Shown here piece after piece: positions 1 through 10,692 of a DNA stretch of 64,000 bases (the stretch's first letter is position 1; every line of letters starts with the position of its first letter). The stretch lies in the NCBI RefSeq assembly GCF_042100115.1, contig NC_091278.1:930001-994000 (forward strand), written 5' to 3'. The stretch comes from Alternaria dauci (lineage: Eukaryota; Ascomycota; Dothideomycetes; Pleosporales; Pleosporaceae). Under the pieces are notes generated by a model. That model saw only the letters and a program-made list of their open reading frames with translations. It did no database searches and was not told the DNA's origin. A program made the position numbers and the translations under genes.

Positions 1-1704
1 CCAAGAGTTCGGGGTGCATGGCGTTGGAGAGCACAATGATGAGACGGTACGGACTGTTCTTCCAGATCAATCAGCGAAGTAGCTGCACCTTGTCAGCTGT
101 TAGTCCCATTTGCTCCAACACAGCCTGTCCATGTCTCCAAGTACCGCCTTGTACCTCCAAAGGTACCATTGTGGACTAGTCCCGGCATGCTGTTCGTGGT
201 TCACGATGCAGCAAGTCGGACCCCTCAGCAGTCCCGAATCTGTCAGACTGCAACTTTGGGGCCGTTTGAAGCCACGGTATGCCTGTATCGGACATGCACA
301 ACAAAGGTGCTCAAGAGTCTCCACATGACGAGACATCAGCATCTTCTGGAGGTGTCAGAGAGAGCACAGGACCCCAGTGGAACCTTCGGAATGGCGACCT
401 CTCTCATGCGTAATCGATCGGCCGATGCTGCGCATCGACTCGTAAGTGATCACAACTGCTGGCTTGTGCGAGAGGCCATAATCTGAACAATTACAGCGTG
501 CGTTCTAGCCAAGTCATTGCCGCGGTTGGTGAGCCGTGCGAAGAGCGACATGGGAGTTTGCTGCCCAACGGACGGACAAGGCCTGAAAACGGACCGCAAA
601 TGACAGGAATACGACCGATATGTCACTGCACGCCGCGACCGTTGTGCACATCATCAGCAAGTCATCACAGGTCAGGGTCAAGGGACTTTTTGACTTGGAC
701 GATGCCCAACGCACACAAGGAAGAGTGCACGGAGCGCATTGCGAAGTATCAGACCAGGATCCTCACGCGTTTGATAGACCGTTATTATGGAAGCGAAGGT
801 GAGTGGCGTAGCTCAGAATGTCGTGCAGCAGCGAGGCTGTAGAGCGTTAGTAGATGACCCACTGCGGTGTTCGTGGGAAAGCTTGACTGAATGTTCGTTG
901 TGCTGAGTTGTAGATTTTCGTTGAATAGTGCTGCGACTGTGAGTATAGTTGTGGGCAATTCAAACTAATACGTTGGGATTTGTTAGATTTGACCAAGACA
1001 TTAGCGAAAAGGTTCAAAGATGATCTAAATCCTTGCGTGTTTGTATAGTCGTATTTGTAGATGGAGAACTGTGGTCAGCAATCATTTGCGAAGTCTGGAA
1101 ATATCGCAGATGAGTCCACAGAGTATCGATTCTGTAAGAGAGCAACGCACAAAGAAGGAATGAATTTATCGACGGCAGTCTGCTAAGGTAGTTGTTTCTC
1201 TCTTCGGCTGTCTACTTTGTCATCACACCCAGTTGCCACTTCCTTCACTGCCTCTTCATCCGGTATCCTCTCGAGTTGCATCACCATGAGTGTCTTCTTC
1301 ACTTCAGTCAACTTGGTCGAGTCAATAGAGAAGGAAAACTCAACTACGCAAGTCTTGCTCTTAAACCCTTACTTCCGTTTTCCATTATGAGCCTCAACAG
1401 GCGCGATGCACACCCAACACATGGCCATGCGGGGAAGCACGAACGCATTGTTATTCTGTGCGACTGTGACTCCCACAAGCCATGACTACCTATCGGCTTG
1501 CTTACAAGTACGGAACGCGATATTACGAATATCGTGTGCTACCATGAACCTACGCGAAGAACTCTTAATCTTTCGAAAACGTATCTTACCTACAACGCCA
1601 ATATTTTTCCTCAACTGATCATGGCATGGTAATCGTTTGCATTGTGTAGAAGAGAAGCATCGCATCCTTGACTGCTAAAGGCATGGAAAGAAGAAAGAGC
1701 AACC
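1..1704. other. No gene recognised (left edge)
   Basis: Only short overlapping open frames are present and none resembles a family I know. One intron-like segment is visible on the plus strand: a GTAAGT donor at 442 and a TTACAG acceptor ending at 496, 55 nt apart. The open frames on either side do not join in phase, so I do not call a gene. The last few hundred bases are presumably promoter and 5' leader of the gene that starts at 1705. Confidence 0.5.
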
Positions 1705-2898
1705 ATGTACCGGCACACTTCTGCTCCTCCACGTTCCTCAACATACCTCTATCCCCCCTCCTATCCTTACAACCTCGCAGCGCGATCCTACGACACAACT
1801 TACATGTACAGACCCTACTCGTACACTGAACCACGTCGCTGCACTTCCTACTACGAAACATCGTACTCGCGACCCAGTACATCCCATCAGCCTGTACAAA
1901 CCAACACCTGGAGATACGTTAGACCAGCCCCAGCACCACAGCCTGACAGAATCCCTCGCAAGAGCAGCCTCAAGAAGACGGCGAGCAGACACGTACACTT
2001 CGACCTGCCGCCTGCGCAAAGCAGCTCGAGCAGGACGATCCGGATAGCCGAGGAAGAAAGGCAGCGGGAGCGAGAACGCACAAAGGCAAAAGAAAGGGAA
2101 CGAGAACGGGAACGAGAGCAAGAAAGAGAGCGAGAAAGCAGATACTACACACCACCCGGACCCATGTTACCACAACGCTCACCCCCGGAAAGAATGCCTA
2201 GAAAGGACCACTCCTACACCTCAACCTACGAATACGATTCCCAAACCTACCACGAAGAACGCTACCGCCGCACCACCTCACCTCCCCGCATCAACCTACC
2301 CAGATCACATTCTACATACACACGCGTACCGCCACAACAGCCTCACCACCAACCCCCATCACCCCAGACCAAATCCCCACCACCCACCCACCCGACCGTG
2401 TACATAATAACCTACGCCACAGACCTACTCCGCACCGAATCCGCAACCGCTCACCTCCTCGCCACCCAGGTCCCACACCGCTCACCCCCTATCCCGCATC
2501 TCTACACCATCGATGCGCGCGCCGTGCATCCACCGCCTCTGGAACTATGCAAAGAGTACTCTGGGATCAGTAAACGGATACAAGATTTTGTTATGGAAGA
2601 TGGGGAAGCCAGACGGGCGGCGAGGGAAGCGGTTGAGGAGTTGTTGCGGTTTGGAGAGGAGGCGCAGGAAGAAGAGAGGAGGAGGAGGAGGAGGAGAAAG
2701 GGGGGGAGGGATGGTGGGGATTGTGTGGAAGTGAGTATGAGTGTGTGTTGTCATGCGGGGACACATCGGAGTGTTGCTATTGCGGAGAGGATTGCGCAGG
2801 TTGTCAAGAGTGAGGTGAGGAGGATGGGGGGTGGAGAGGGTGTTGTGGTGATTTGTCGGCATGTGCATCGTGTCAAGGGGTGGAAGGATCCTTTTTGA
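1705..2898 (+). CDS. Protein with RapZ-like C-terminal domain
   Basis: Single-exon gene of 397 aa. Residues 1-230 are low-complexity: Tyr/Pro/Ser/Arg-rich, with a highly charged Arg/Glu helix-forming stretch around 112-145. From about residue 232 (VYIITYATDLL) a folded domain begins. It contains LYTIDARAVHPPP and, at 348-360, CCHAGTHRSVAIA, then VVVICRHVHR near the end. This order matches the C-terminal domain of bacterial RapZ, where the signature is Cys-x-x-Gly-x-His-Arg-Ser and a late strand ends in Arg-His. In bacteria that domain binds glucosamine-6-phosphate and small RNAs. The bacterial N-terminal P-loop kinase-like domain is absent. A polybasic Glu/Arg insert (about 315-335) interrupts the domain. 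Base composition switches sharply inside the gene, from C/A-rich before about 2520 to G/T-rich after. Domain assignment is by motif; the function in fungi is unknown to me. Confidence 0.8.
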   Translation: MYRHTSAPPRSSTYLYPPSYPYNLAARSYDTTYMYRPYSYTEPRRCTSYYETSYSRPSTSHQPVQTNTWRYVRPAPAPQPDRIPRKSSLKKTASRHVHFDLPPAQSSSSRTIRIAEEERQRERERTKAKEREREREREQERERESRYYTPPGPMLPQRSPPERMPRKDHSYTSTYEYDSQTYHEERYRRTTSPPRINLPRSHSTYTRVPPQQPHHQPPSPQTKSPPPTHPTVYIITYATDLLRTESATAHLLATQVPHRSPPIPHLYTIDARAVHPPPLELCKEYSGISKRIQDFVMEDGEARRAAREAVEELLRFGEEAQEEERRRRRRRKGGRDGGDCVEVSMSVCCHAGTHRSVAIAERIAQVVKSEVRRMGGGEGVVVICRHVHRVKGWKDPF

Positions 2899-3189
2899 AG
2901 CACCTTGGTTGGATTTTCTTGCTTGGTGTTGGGAGAACGAGGTTATGATTAGTCTGGAGAGTACAGAGACAAATGTTTTGATTAGAAATGAGTGTATGAT
3001 ACACTAGATTGCTGGAAATTGGAATCTGATATTCATTCTTCTTACACGTTACCCAGTAAAAGCGACATACTCCTCGCTTGCCACGAACCCAGTTCTAGCA
3101 GCCAAACACATTGATATGGAACTTTTATCAATATCGTACCTGTCCCTCCCTTCTTCTTTTGTACACTTGGATTCTTCTCGATTCTGCTT

Positions 3190-4729
3190 CTACGCAGTCT
3201 TCTTCTTTCCAATGCTGGTATCAATGCTGCCCAGAACCCACGTAACAGCAAACACAGCAAACATGCCCAGTGTGATGACAATGGGCTTCCTGTACCCAGC
3301 TGTCCACGGGTAGTCGTACGTGACAACGAGATCGCGATCTCTGAACTCATCGACGAGGTTGATAGCCGTCAGCTCCAGTGTTGTGCGGCCCAGGGTATCC
3401 ATAAAGGTCTTGTGGAGGCTGGTCTCGTTGCTGACGATAGGTACGGTGGTGGAGAACTTGACATTGGTAGCACCTTCGGGGAGGATGACGCGGAGGTTTA
3501 CGCGGCCGTAAGCAATGCCCTCGCTGGAACGGGGGCCCTCGAGGAAAGGCACTTTGAGGGCGTAGGTATCGCCTGTAGCGAGCTTGTGCAGATACGAAGA
3601 GAGGTCTGCGTTCCAGCCAACGCGGAAGCTGTACTTCCAGGTTCCGAAGATGGGGTACCGCGGCTTCAATTCCAAAAGTGCTTCTTTCTTGCCTGGGCGG
3701 AACTTTGACGTGGAGACGTTGCCAATGTCATCGGTAAAGTAGGGGTCGACGGCGCCGGGGGCAAGAGGCAGGGCTAGGCCCTTGAGGGCGAAGGTAGGCG
3801 GGTTGAGGTAGGATTGGCGCTGCCATTCTACGCGCGAGAAGTGGTTCTTGAGGCCTGCGCCTTGGTTGACGAGCCAGTAGCGCTCCTCGGTGGCCAGGTT
3901 GCCGCCCCAGTGCGAGACCTCGATGTCGCGCTCGAGCAGTGTGGCGTGTGTGAGGGGCTTGGTGAACTCGTAGCGCACGCTCACGAGTTGCTGGGCGCCG
4001 GCGGGGACATTGTTGTAGAGACCGTAGGTGAAGGTAGAGCCCTGCTTCTGGGGATCGGACGTCTGCTCTTCGTTGAGCTCCGAGGGGAGGGTGGTGTAGT
4101 CTGGCACATCGCTGTTGGGGAACTTGACCTTGGTGCGCTGCTTCTCAGTGAGATAGGCCGAGGGGGCGTATGCGCTGAAGTCGTACTGCAGGTACTGCTT
4201 GTCTGTCTGTGCGAGCTGGGCGGGGACGGGCTTCAGAGATGAGAGGATCGAGTAGGAGATGCTGATGGTCTGCTGCGCCTTGGGGGCGAGGGGCTCGGGG
4301 AGATGGATCTTGTAGAACTCGACGGAGCTGCCCTTGTTGTCAGTCCCCACACACGATGTCCACTGCGCCGTGAACCTACCTCGCGGCATCAAAGCCCACC
4401 ACCTCGACCTTGAAGATGCCCTTCTCAGCCGCCTTCTTGTCTCTTGCTTCGAAGCCGCCAATTTTGGACAGCAGGCTCGACTCGAATGGCAGATAGTATT
4501 CCGATTGCGCCTTGTCGTCAATGTTCTCGATTATGACGTTGATGGTTTCCCTCGGGTACGCCTTGTCCAGATTCGTCGTCCGGACCAGGTTCGCATTCTT
4601 GAAGACCTGCGGCGGAGTGAATGTGCTGGGCAGCACCTGCTTGGACAGCAGCGGCTGGGAGAGGTTGAGTTCGGCGCTGGCCAGGCTCGAAAGCGCTGCT
4701 AGGCAGCTGGTAAAGAGGGAAGACCTCAT
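3190..4729 (-). CDS. OST1: Oligosaccharyltransferase alpha subunit (ribophorin I / Ost1)
   Basis: Two exons, 4729-4380 and 4327-3190, giving 495 aa. The 52-nt intron has a GTAGGT donor, a CTGAC branch site and a GCAG acceptor; this acceptor is the one that keeps phase. The start is the ATG at 4729, because upstream frame positions have only a TTG. The protein opens with a signal peptide (MRSSLFTSCLAALSSLASA). A long lumenal region follows, with ribophorin I hallmarks such as HWGGNLATEERYWL and FSRVEWQRQSY. It ends with one transmembrane helix (KPIVITLGMFAVFAVTWVLG) and a short Lys-rich cytosolic tail (GKKKTA). Ost1 is a subunit of the ER oligosaccharyltransferase that transfers glycan to Asn in nascent secretory proteins. 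It is divergent from the neighbouring pseudouridine catabolism gene with a 219-bp shared promoter. Confidence 0.95.
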
Positions 4730-4948
4730 TGTTGGAACAGCAGCCAAGCTATCCAGTCATGTAGGAGGTCGGGGTCGGGGGAATTGAGGTCGTGGGCGGG
4801 TCGGTCAATTCGAGGTTACGCGGCGGATGTGTTGCGTCGTAGGTGTTCTCTTCGGAGTTCCCTGGCACCTCCGCGTCTTGGCACAGACAGCTCGAGCTCC
4901 CCCTCTATCTACTGCGCTATCTTGGGAATTCCACCCTCGCACCGCACC
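4730..4948. promoter_or_regulatory. Shared divergent promoter OST1 / pseudouridine glycosidase-kinase
   Basis: There are 219 bp between the two start codons, which point away from each other. Both 5' leaders and both promoters must fit here or overlap the coding regions. I see no clear TATA element. Inference from gene layout. Confidence 0.6.
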
Positions 4949-7469
4949 ATGAGACTCCTAGCACGCTCAATTGGCCGCCCGCGGATAGCTCCAGCTCGTC
5001 GTGGAGCAGCAACCGCATCTGGAAGGCGCCACTTGACCAACAATGGCTTCTTCCGTGTCTCGGACGAGGTGCGCGAAGCTCTCCACTCGAAAAAGCCCGT
5101 CGTCGCGCTCGAGACGACAATCTACACCCACGGTAGGAGCAGCAAGAGACATGCGCATACGCCCAGCCTGTGCTGATTCACCGCGCAGGCTTCCCCTATC
5201 CTGAAAACGTAGCCCTTGCATCCCTCCTCGAAAGCGTAGTCCGCACGAATGGCGGTATCCCAGCCACCATTGGCATCCTCGACGGTGTAGCACGCGTAGG
5301 CATGGGCCCCGAAGAGCTGATCAGACTCGCCTCTTCTGCTGGCAAGTCAAACACAATGAAGCTCTCGCGACGAGACCTCGGCTATGTCTGTGGTATGCGA
5401 CTGGCCGACAAGTCCTTCAATGGAGGCACCACCATCTCCGGCACTATGCTGCTGGCCCATCTCGCTGGAATCAAAATCTTCGGAACAGGTGGTCTCGGTG
5501 GAGTCCACCGTGGTGCAGAGTCAAGCATGGACATCTCTGCCGACCTGACCGAGCTTGGGAGAACCCCAGTCACCGTCATCTCCAGTGGCTGCAAGAGTTT
5601 CCTCGACATACCACGCACAATTGAGTACCTCGAGACGGAAGGCGTGGGCGTGGGCACCTTTGCCGATGGAAGACAAGGAAACGTAGACTTCCCCGCCTTC
5701 TGGTCGAGAGACAGTGGAGTCAAGAGTCCAACGACGATTGCGAATGAGATGGAGGCAGCTGCCGTCATCTGTAAGTTTGTGGCTACCTTCCTTAATCTCT
5801 GCTTCTGACATCATACAGACGCCCAACACGCACTTCAAATCTCGTCCGGTCTCCTCTTCGCCAATCCCGTTCCTACCGAGTTCGCTATCCCCAAGGATGA
5901 AATGGATGTTATTATTGCCGAGGCTCTGAAACAGGCCGAAGCGTCCAACATATCTGGCAAGGACAACACGCCTTTTGTACTTGCCAAGATCAAGGAACTC
6001 AGCAACGGCAAGAGCATACCCGCCAACAGAGCCCTGATTGAATCCAACGTGAAGAGGGCGACCATCGTAGCCCGAGAACTCGCTATCCTCGAAGCGAACC
6101 AGGAAGAAGCCCAAGGGTGAGCCAGCACTCTTGTTGCTCCATCGTAGACTGGCGCTGATGTAAGTATACTAGACGGAACTCCTCTTACTTTACTCCCGTT
6201 CCGTCCAATCCCTCGTCTGCTGCAACCTCATCGCCCTCTGAGCCTATTTCAACTCCAACCACCTCATTCTCATCTAGCACTGAGCCCCAGAAATACCCCG
6301 ATGTGGTTGTCGCCGGCGCTCTTGCAGTTGACTTTTCTTGTGATTATGCTCCGTTCAAAGCCTCTGCCGGCCAGACAGATCCACTGCCTCACACCTCAAA
6401 TCCAGCAGTCATTACTCAGACTCTGGGAGGTGTTGCACACAATATTGCCAAAGCCTCACATTTGCTCGGCTCTTTTGTTCATCTGCATAGTGCTGTTGGT
6501 GACGACTTGAGTGGTCGCGCGGCGATTAGCCAACTGCAGCAGGAAGGTATGCCCGTTTCTGGTATCAAAACACTCCCTGCACCGTCTAGAACAGCGCAGT
6601 ACGTCGCCATCAATAACACGAACAAAGACCTTGCACTCGCCATGGCAGACATGTCCATCTTGGAAACGATCCCCAATGAAACTATCCAACAACTAGCTAC
6701 CACTATCTTCAACGCTCCAGTCCGGCCTAAAGCCTTCGTTGCAGATGCAAACTGGTCTTCCTCCGTCCTGCATACCTGGCTCCAAGCCGCTCGTCACGCA
6801 GATACTACCACCATCTTCGAACCAGTCTCCACAGCCAAGGCACTACGCATCTTCCCATCTACCACCCGTCCATCAGTTTACCCCAAGCCTCTAGCAGACA
6901 TCACAACGCCCAACACCTACGAACTCACCGCACTCCATGACTTTGCCAGCCAGGCCTCTCTCTTCGAGTCGCCCGAATGGTTCAGCGTCATCGATGCATT
7001 GGGTATCCCCAACGGTGGCTTAAGAGTCCCATTAGCCGTCACAGTGGGCGGTGACCTAGTAGACCAAGGCATCCCCCAACAAACCATCAAGCTCCTCCCC
7101 TTCTTCCCTACAATCTTGACAAAGCTTGGTCCGCAGGGTGTGCTCATGACGAAGCTTCTAGCCTCTGATGCAAAGGAACTGAGAGAGGATCATGAGCGTC
7201 AGTATGTGCTGGCGAGGAATATGTCTTCTGATGGTGCGACTGCGGTTGGTGGTCTCTACGTGAGATTGTTTCCTGTGGAGAAGGTACTCGAACCACATGA
7301 GGTAGTTAGTGTGAATGGCATTGGCGATACGTTTTGCGGCGCGTTGGCGTATGGGCTGAGTCGGGAGGAGACGGTGCAGGATGTGGTGGCGTTTGCGCAG
7401 AGGGCTGCGGGCGAGAGTTTGAAGAGTAGGGAGGCTGTTAGTCCGGGGTTGAGGGGGTTGAAGATGTAG
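4949..7469 (+). CDS. Bifunctional pseudouridine-5'-phosphate glycosidase / PfkB-family pseudouridine kinase
   Basis: Four exons: 4949-5132, 5189-5770, 5819-6116 and 6173-7469 (introns 56, 48 and 56 nt), giving 786 aa. Residues 1-40 are Arg/Ala/Ser-rich without acids, like a mitochondrial presequence. The first half is PsuG-like: ALETTIYTHGFPYPEN carries the catalytic Glu, MDISADL the metal-binding Asp, and SSGCKSFLDI the Lys that attacks the sugar in bacterial PsuG. A Ser/Thr/Pro linker (SNPSSAATSSPSEP) leads to a PfkB kinase half with VVVAGALAVDF, GGVAHNIAKA and a C-terminal NGIGDTFCGALAYG anion-hole and catalytic Asp motif. Together the halves would phosphorylate pseudouridine and then split the product into uracil and ribose-5-phosphate. 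Bacteria encode these as separate genes (psuG, psuK); fused versions are known in eukaryotes. The 3' third is G-rich on the coding strand, unlike the C-rich middle. Confidence 0.93.
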
Positions 7470-8367
7470 GTTGTTGGGCTGTGGGTCTTTATTTGGATAA
7501 GGGAAATGGAATACGTGTTTGAGAGCCTGCAGATTAGCTATCTCTATTGGTAACCTGGAACGCAGGGCTTGTGAAGATTACAAGGTATGAACCTGCCAAG
7601 TTCACCAAGGTAGAGAAAAGCCGGAAGGAAAGGAGATAGCTGTGGAGGCACGTTCATACTAAAACTCGCCCCCACCGCGCTCTTCCCAGGAGGAAACCAG
7701 ACAGGTTAACTGTGCGGAAAGTCATGGCTCCCCTATTCAGTTGTTTTCTGTGAATGGCGTGCCACTGCTAGTTTGTCTCTGTTGTCAAAGTCAGGATTAC
7801 TGGTATATGGCCGAGCGGTATGTCAACCACGTTGCGCCACGGTCACTGAGGTTGCACGTCATGGGGAAGAATCGAACACAACCCAAAGCTCGTCTACAGC
7901 TATGCAGGGTGGGGGGAGAGCGTTTGATTTTTCCCAACCGAGTGGCTGAGTGCATTGGAGCCATGCAAGCTGCAAGGACAAGAATCTACCAAATCTGCGA
8001 CCATAACGACCGTTCCCGCTCAATGTTCCCTGCAATAGAACCTCAGCCCATGCTCCAACTATCCGTCAATAGTAAGTTGACAACATACTTACGATCTAAC
8101 CACAACTGAGATACTCAGCCTTGGTCAGTCCCTGAGCCAGACCTTCGTCGTCCTGTAGCTAATCAAATCTTTCTGTTTCATATTAGGGTCTCTCAACATC
8201 TTGGTAGCCTACCATATGTTGTAGCAACAACCCCGCGTTTGCGTAGGACCCTTTAAACGCAGAGAATCCGGTTTCCTCGACCTCCCGAGACCTGTACCCG
8301 CCCTCAGTCTCTCGTGTTGTATTGCACAGAAAATCTTCCGGATTTTAATTACTTGATATCAACAACC
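7470..8367. other. Intergenic, nothing recognised
   Basis: Downstream region of the pseudouridine gene and upstream region of the RBR ligase gene. The longest open frame (about 120 codons, plus strand, from 7741) has no recognisable domain and no ATG-supported coding character. A CCTTTAAA element lies at about 8249, roughly 120 bp before the next start codon, and could be part of that promoter. Confidence 0.5.
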
Positions 8368-9780
8368 ATGTCCGTTGTTGTCCCTCAGTCATCCCACGCA
8401 AGCGGCATAGACGATGAATTAGCTGCGCTTACGCTGCAGCTGGAGGAGCTTGGTGTTTACTCGGATGCTAAGAAAGGAAAGCATCCCATTGATCAACCAC
8501 CAGACACCGACGTTGCCTACAGCCAATTTCAGGCCGAGTTGCAAGCTTATGAGGACTTTCTTGCAGACCAGAAGCTTGCGCAGAGCATTGGCGCTGCTGT
8601 GCACTCCGATGGCATCGTCATTGAGGACCTCACTTCGCAAGACGTTCGAGCTCACGAGGACCGTCGTTTCGCTCTAGAGCTGAGCAACAACGACCCTGAG
8701 ATCGAGGCTCCACCTCCATCCGTGCACGACCATTTCCGGGGCGAAGTCCACGACTGGATGTCCACTGTGTCCGGTAATATCGCTGCTGCTTCGGTCGTCG
8801 AATTCTCAGATGACGAGACGGAAGCTGGACCGTCTATGTCCTATGTGGAACGCCAGGCCGATATTATTAAGAAACTCTCTACGGAATTTAAGTGTTGTAC
8901 TTGTTACGATCGGTTTCCTCGGGCCTCTATGGTAACGGCAAAATGTGGCGACCGCTACTGTATTGATTGCATGAAGGGCCTGTTCATGCGATCGACGAAA
9001 GATCAGGGCCTTTACCCTCCTAGATGTTGCAAGCAACATATTCCGCTGGATCTGATCGCAAGGCACATGAAGCCGGACGAACTGGCTGCCTTTGAGCTGG
9101 CGGTTGTGGAATATGCCACCGTAAAGAAGACGTATTGCAGCAATCACGAATGTGCCACATTCATTGTCCCGGATCGTATCGAACCTGGTACGAATCGAGC
9201 AGTGTGTCCAAAATGCAATGCAGAAACTTGTGCAATCTGCAACAACGGGTTTCATGCAGGGTCCGACTGCCCAGATGATCCCTCGCTTCGACAGACCCGG
9301 GAATTGGCTCGCGAGATGGGTTGGCAAACCTGCAATGCCTGCCATCGAGAAGTAGAGTTGCGTAGTGGCTGCAATCATATTACGTAAGTTCACGTCGCTC
9401 CGCAGGTGTGAATGATGCTAATTCATCATAGATGTCCGTGTGGCGCTGAGTTCTGCTACGTCTGTGGCGTACGTTGGAAGGAGTGTCTTTGCTCCACTGC
9501 AGACCTTCATCGCATCGTAGAGCGCGCCGAAGAGATTGTAGATCGAGACGCTCCGAACATACTTCCTCAAGAAAGACGCTATCGTGTTGACAGAGTCTTC
9601 GCTGAATTGCAAGACAGGCATGAATGCGAGCATTCTCGTCGTTTCCAGCGCATCTTTGATGGAGCACCCAGGAGAGGTTTTCGATGCGAGATGTGCGACG
9701 CGCGCCATTACAAGTACATCCTGCAATGTCGCTGGTGCTATGTCAACGTCTGCGAAGATTGTCGTCGCAACCGCATCTGA
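8368..9780 (+). CDS. RBR-type E3 ubiquitin ligase
   Basis: Two exons, 8368-9383 and 9432-9780 (48-nt intron, GTAAGT donor), giving 454 aa. Residues 1-170 are acidic and coiled-coil-like. RING1 starts at about 176 with CCTCY and includes CGDRYCIDC. An IBR (in-between-RING) segment follows at about 255-302 (CSNHEC, CPKC, CAIC, HAGSDC). RING2 begins CNACHREVELRSGCNHIT; the Cys in SGCNH, residue 335, is in the position of the catalytic Cys that carries ubiquitin as a thioester in the parkin/HOIP family. The intron falls right after this Cys, so both exons are needed for an active RING2 (CPCGAEFCYVCG lies in exon 2). The C-terminal 90 residues hold extra Cys pairs (CEMCDARH, CRWCYVNVCEDC) that may bind zinc. 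It resembles the many fungal RBR ligases of unknown substrate. Confidence 0.9.
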
Positions 9781-10692
9781 TAACGGCCTTGACCCGTCGG
9801 AGGCCACTTCTATCAGATGTCACTTGGCTCTCTACGCTGACATTTCCACTCCTTTGATGTTCACTTCCACAGGAAGTCTCGCTCCCTAGGATATAACAGA
9901 AATCCAATATTTTGTCTCCTGAGTTCCATATTGTGTGTCGTTTTCCGTATCGTATCTGCTATGAGCAAACAAGCAATCATACCCTCGTGATCCGGTCTTC
10001 CAGGGTACATATTGATGGCCATGATGATGGCGATATTGAAGATATGCGTCGCGCGGACGAAGCCAGACTCAGGCGCGTCGCGGCGGCTTTCAGCTGCTTG
10101 AACCTCACAGACCACCCACGACCCAAATGCGCTGGTCGTACGACTGTGGGTAAGTATACCTTCTTATTGCTGATTATGGTGTAGCTGGCAAAGACGTTGT
10201 CGTTTCGATTAGGTGCGCGTGAACAACACAGCGGTGCTGGAAGTGATATCACTGACCGAGACGTTAGATCAAAACTGGCTTAGTGTGATGATCTGTCATC
10301 ATGTAGAGTGCAGGGCCACAGTGTTCCCGCGTCCTACCTTTTTCAGACGCGATACTTGATTCGCATAAGAAGCGGGACGATATTAGAGAGCCTCTTGGAC
10401 TCTCGTATTCCAGCATGTCGTTTATGCCACACGGTGCTGTGCGGCCAATCACAGGGCGGACTCAAGCTGAACCCCTCATCACCGTCGTATGCCTTCTTTT
10501 CCAGTCAATGCTGCTTGACTGGGCCTGAACAACACCCAGAGACTATATCGCTCTAATCTTCATAAATTCATTGATTCCCTGAGCACTTCACTGTTCTACA
10601 TTCAGAAAAGGTACAAGCGCCAACGTCCAGCTTCCGCGTCAGCATCTTCAAGTGCCCGCATGTCCCATGTTCCTTACGCGTTCTAGTAGATA
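9781..10692. other. Intergenic, nothing recognised
   Basis: Between the RBR ligase and the acetyltransferase. Open frames on both strands are short and overlap one another, and none has a recognisable motif. Confidence 0.5.

Noticed and set aside
2038..2150. Possible simple-sequence repeat
   Set aside because: The GAR-rich run encodes an Arg/Glu helix in the RapZ-like protein and is imperfect, so it is better described as coding low complexity.
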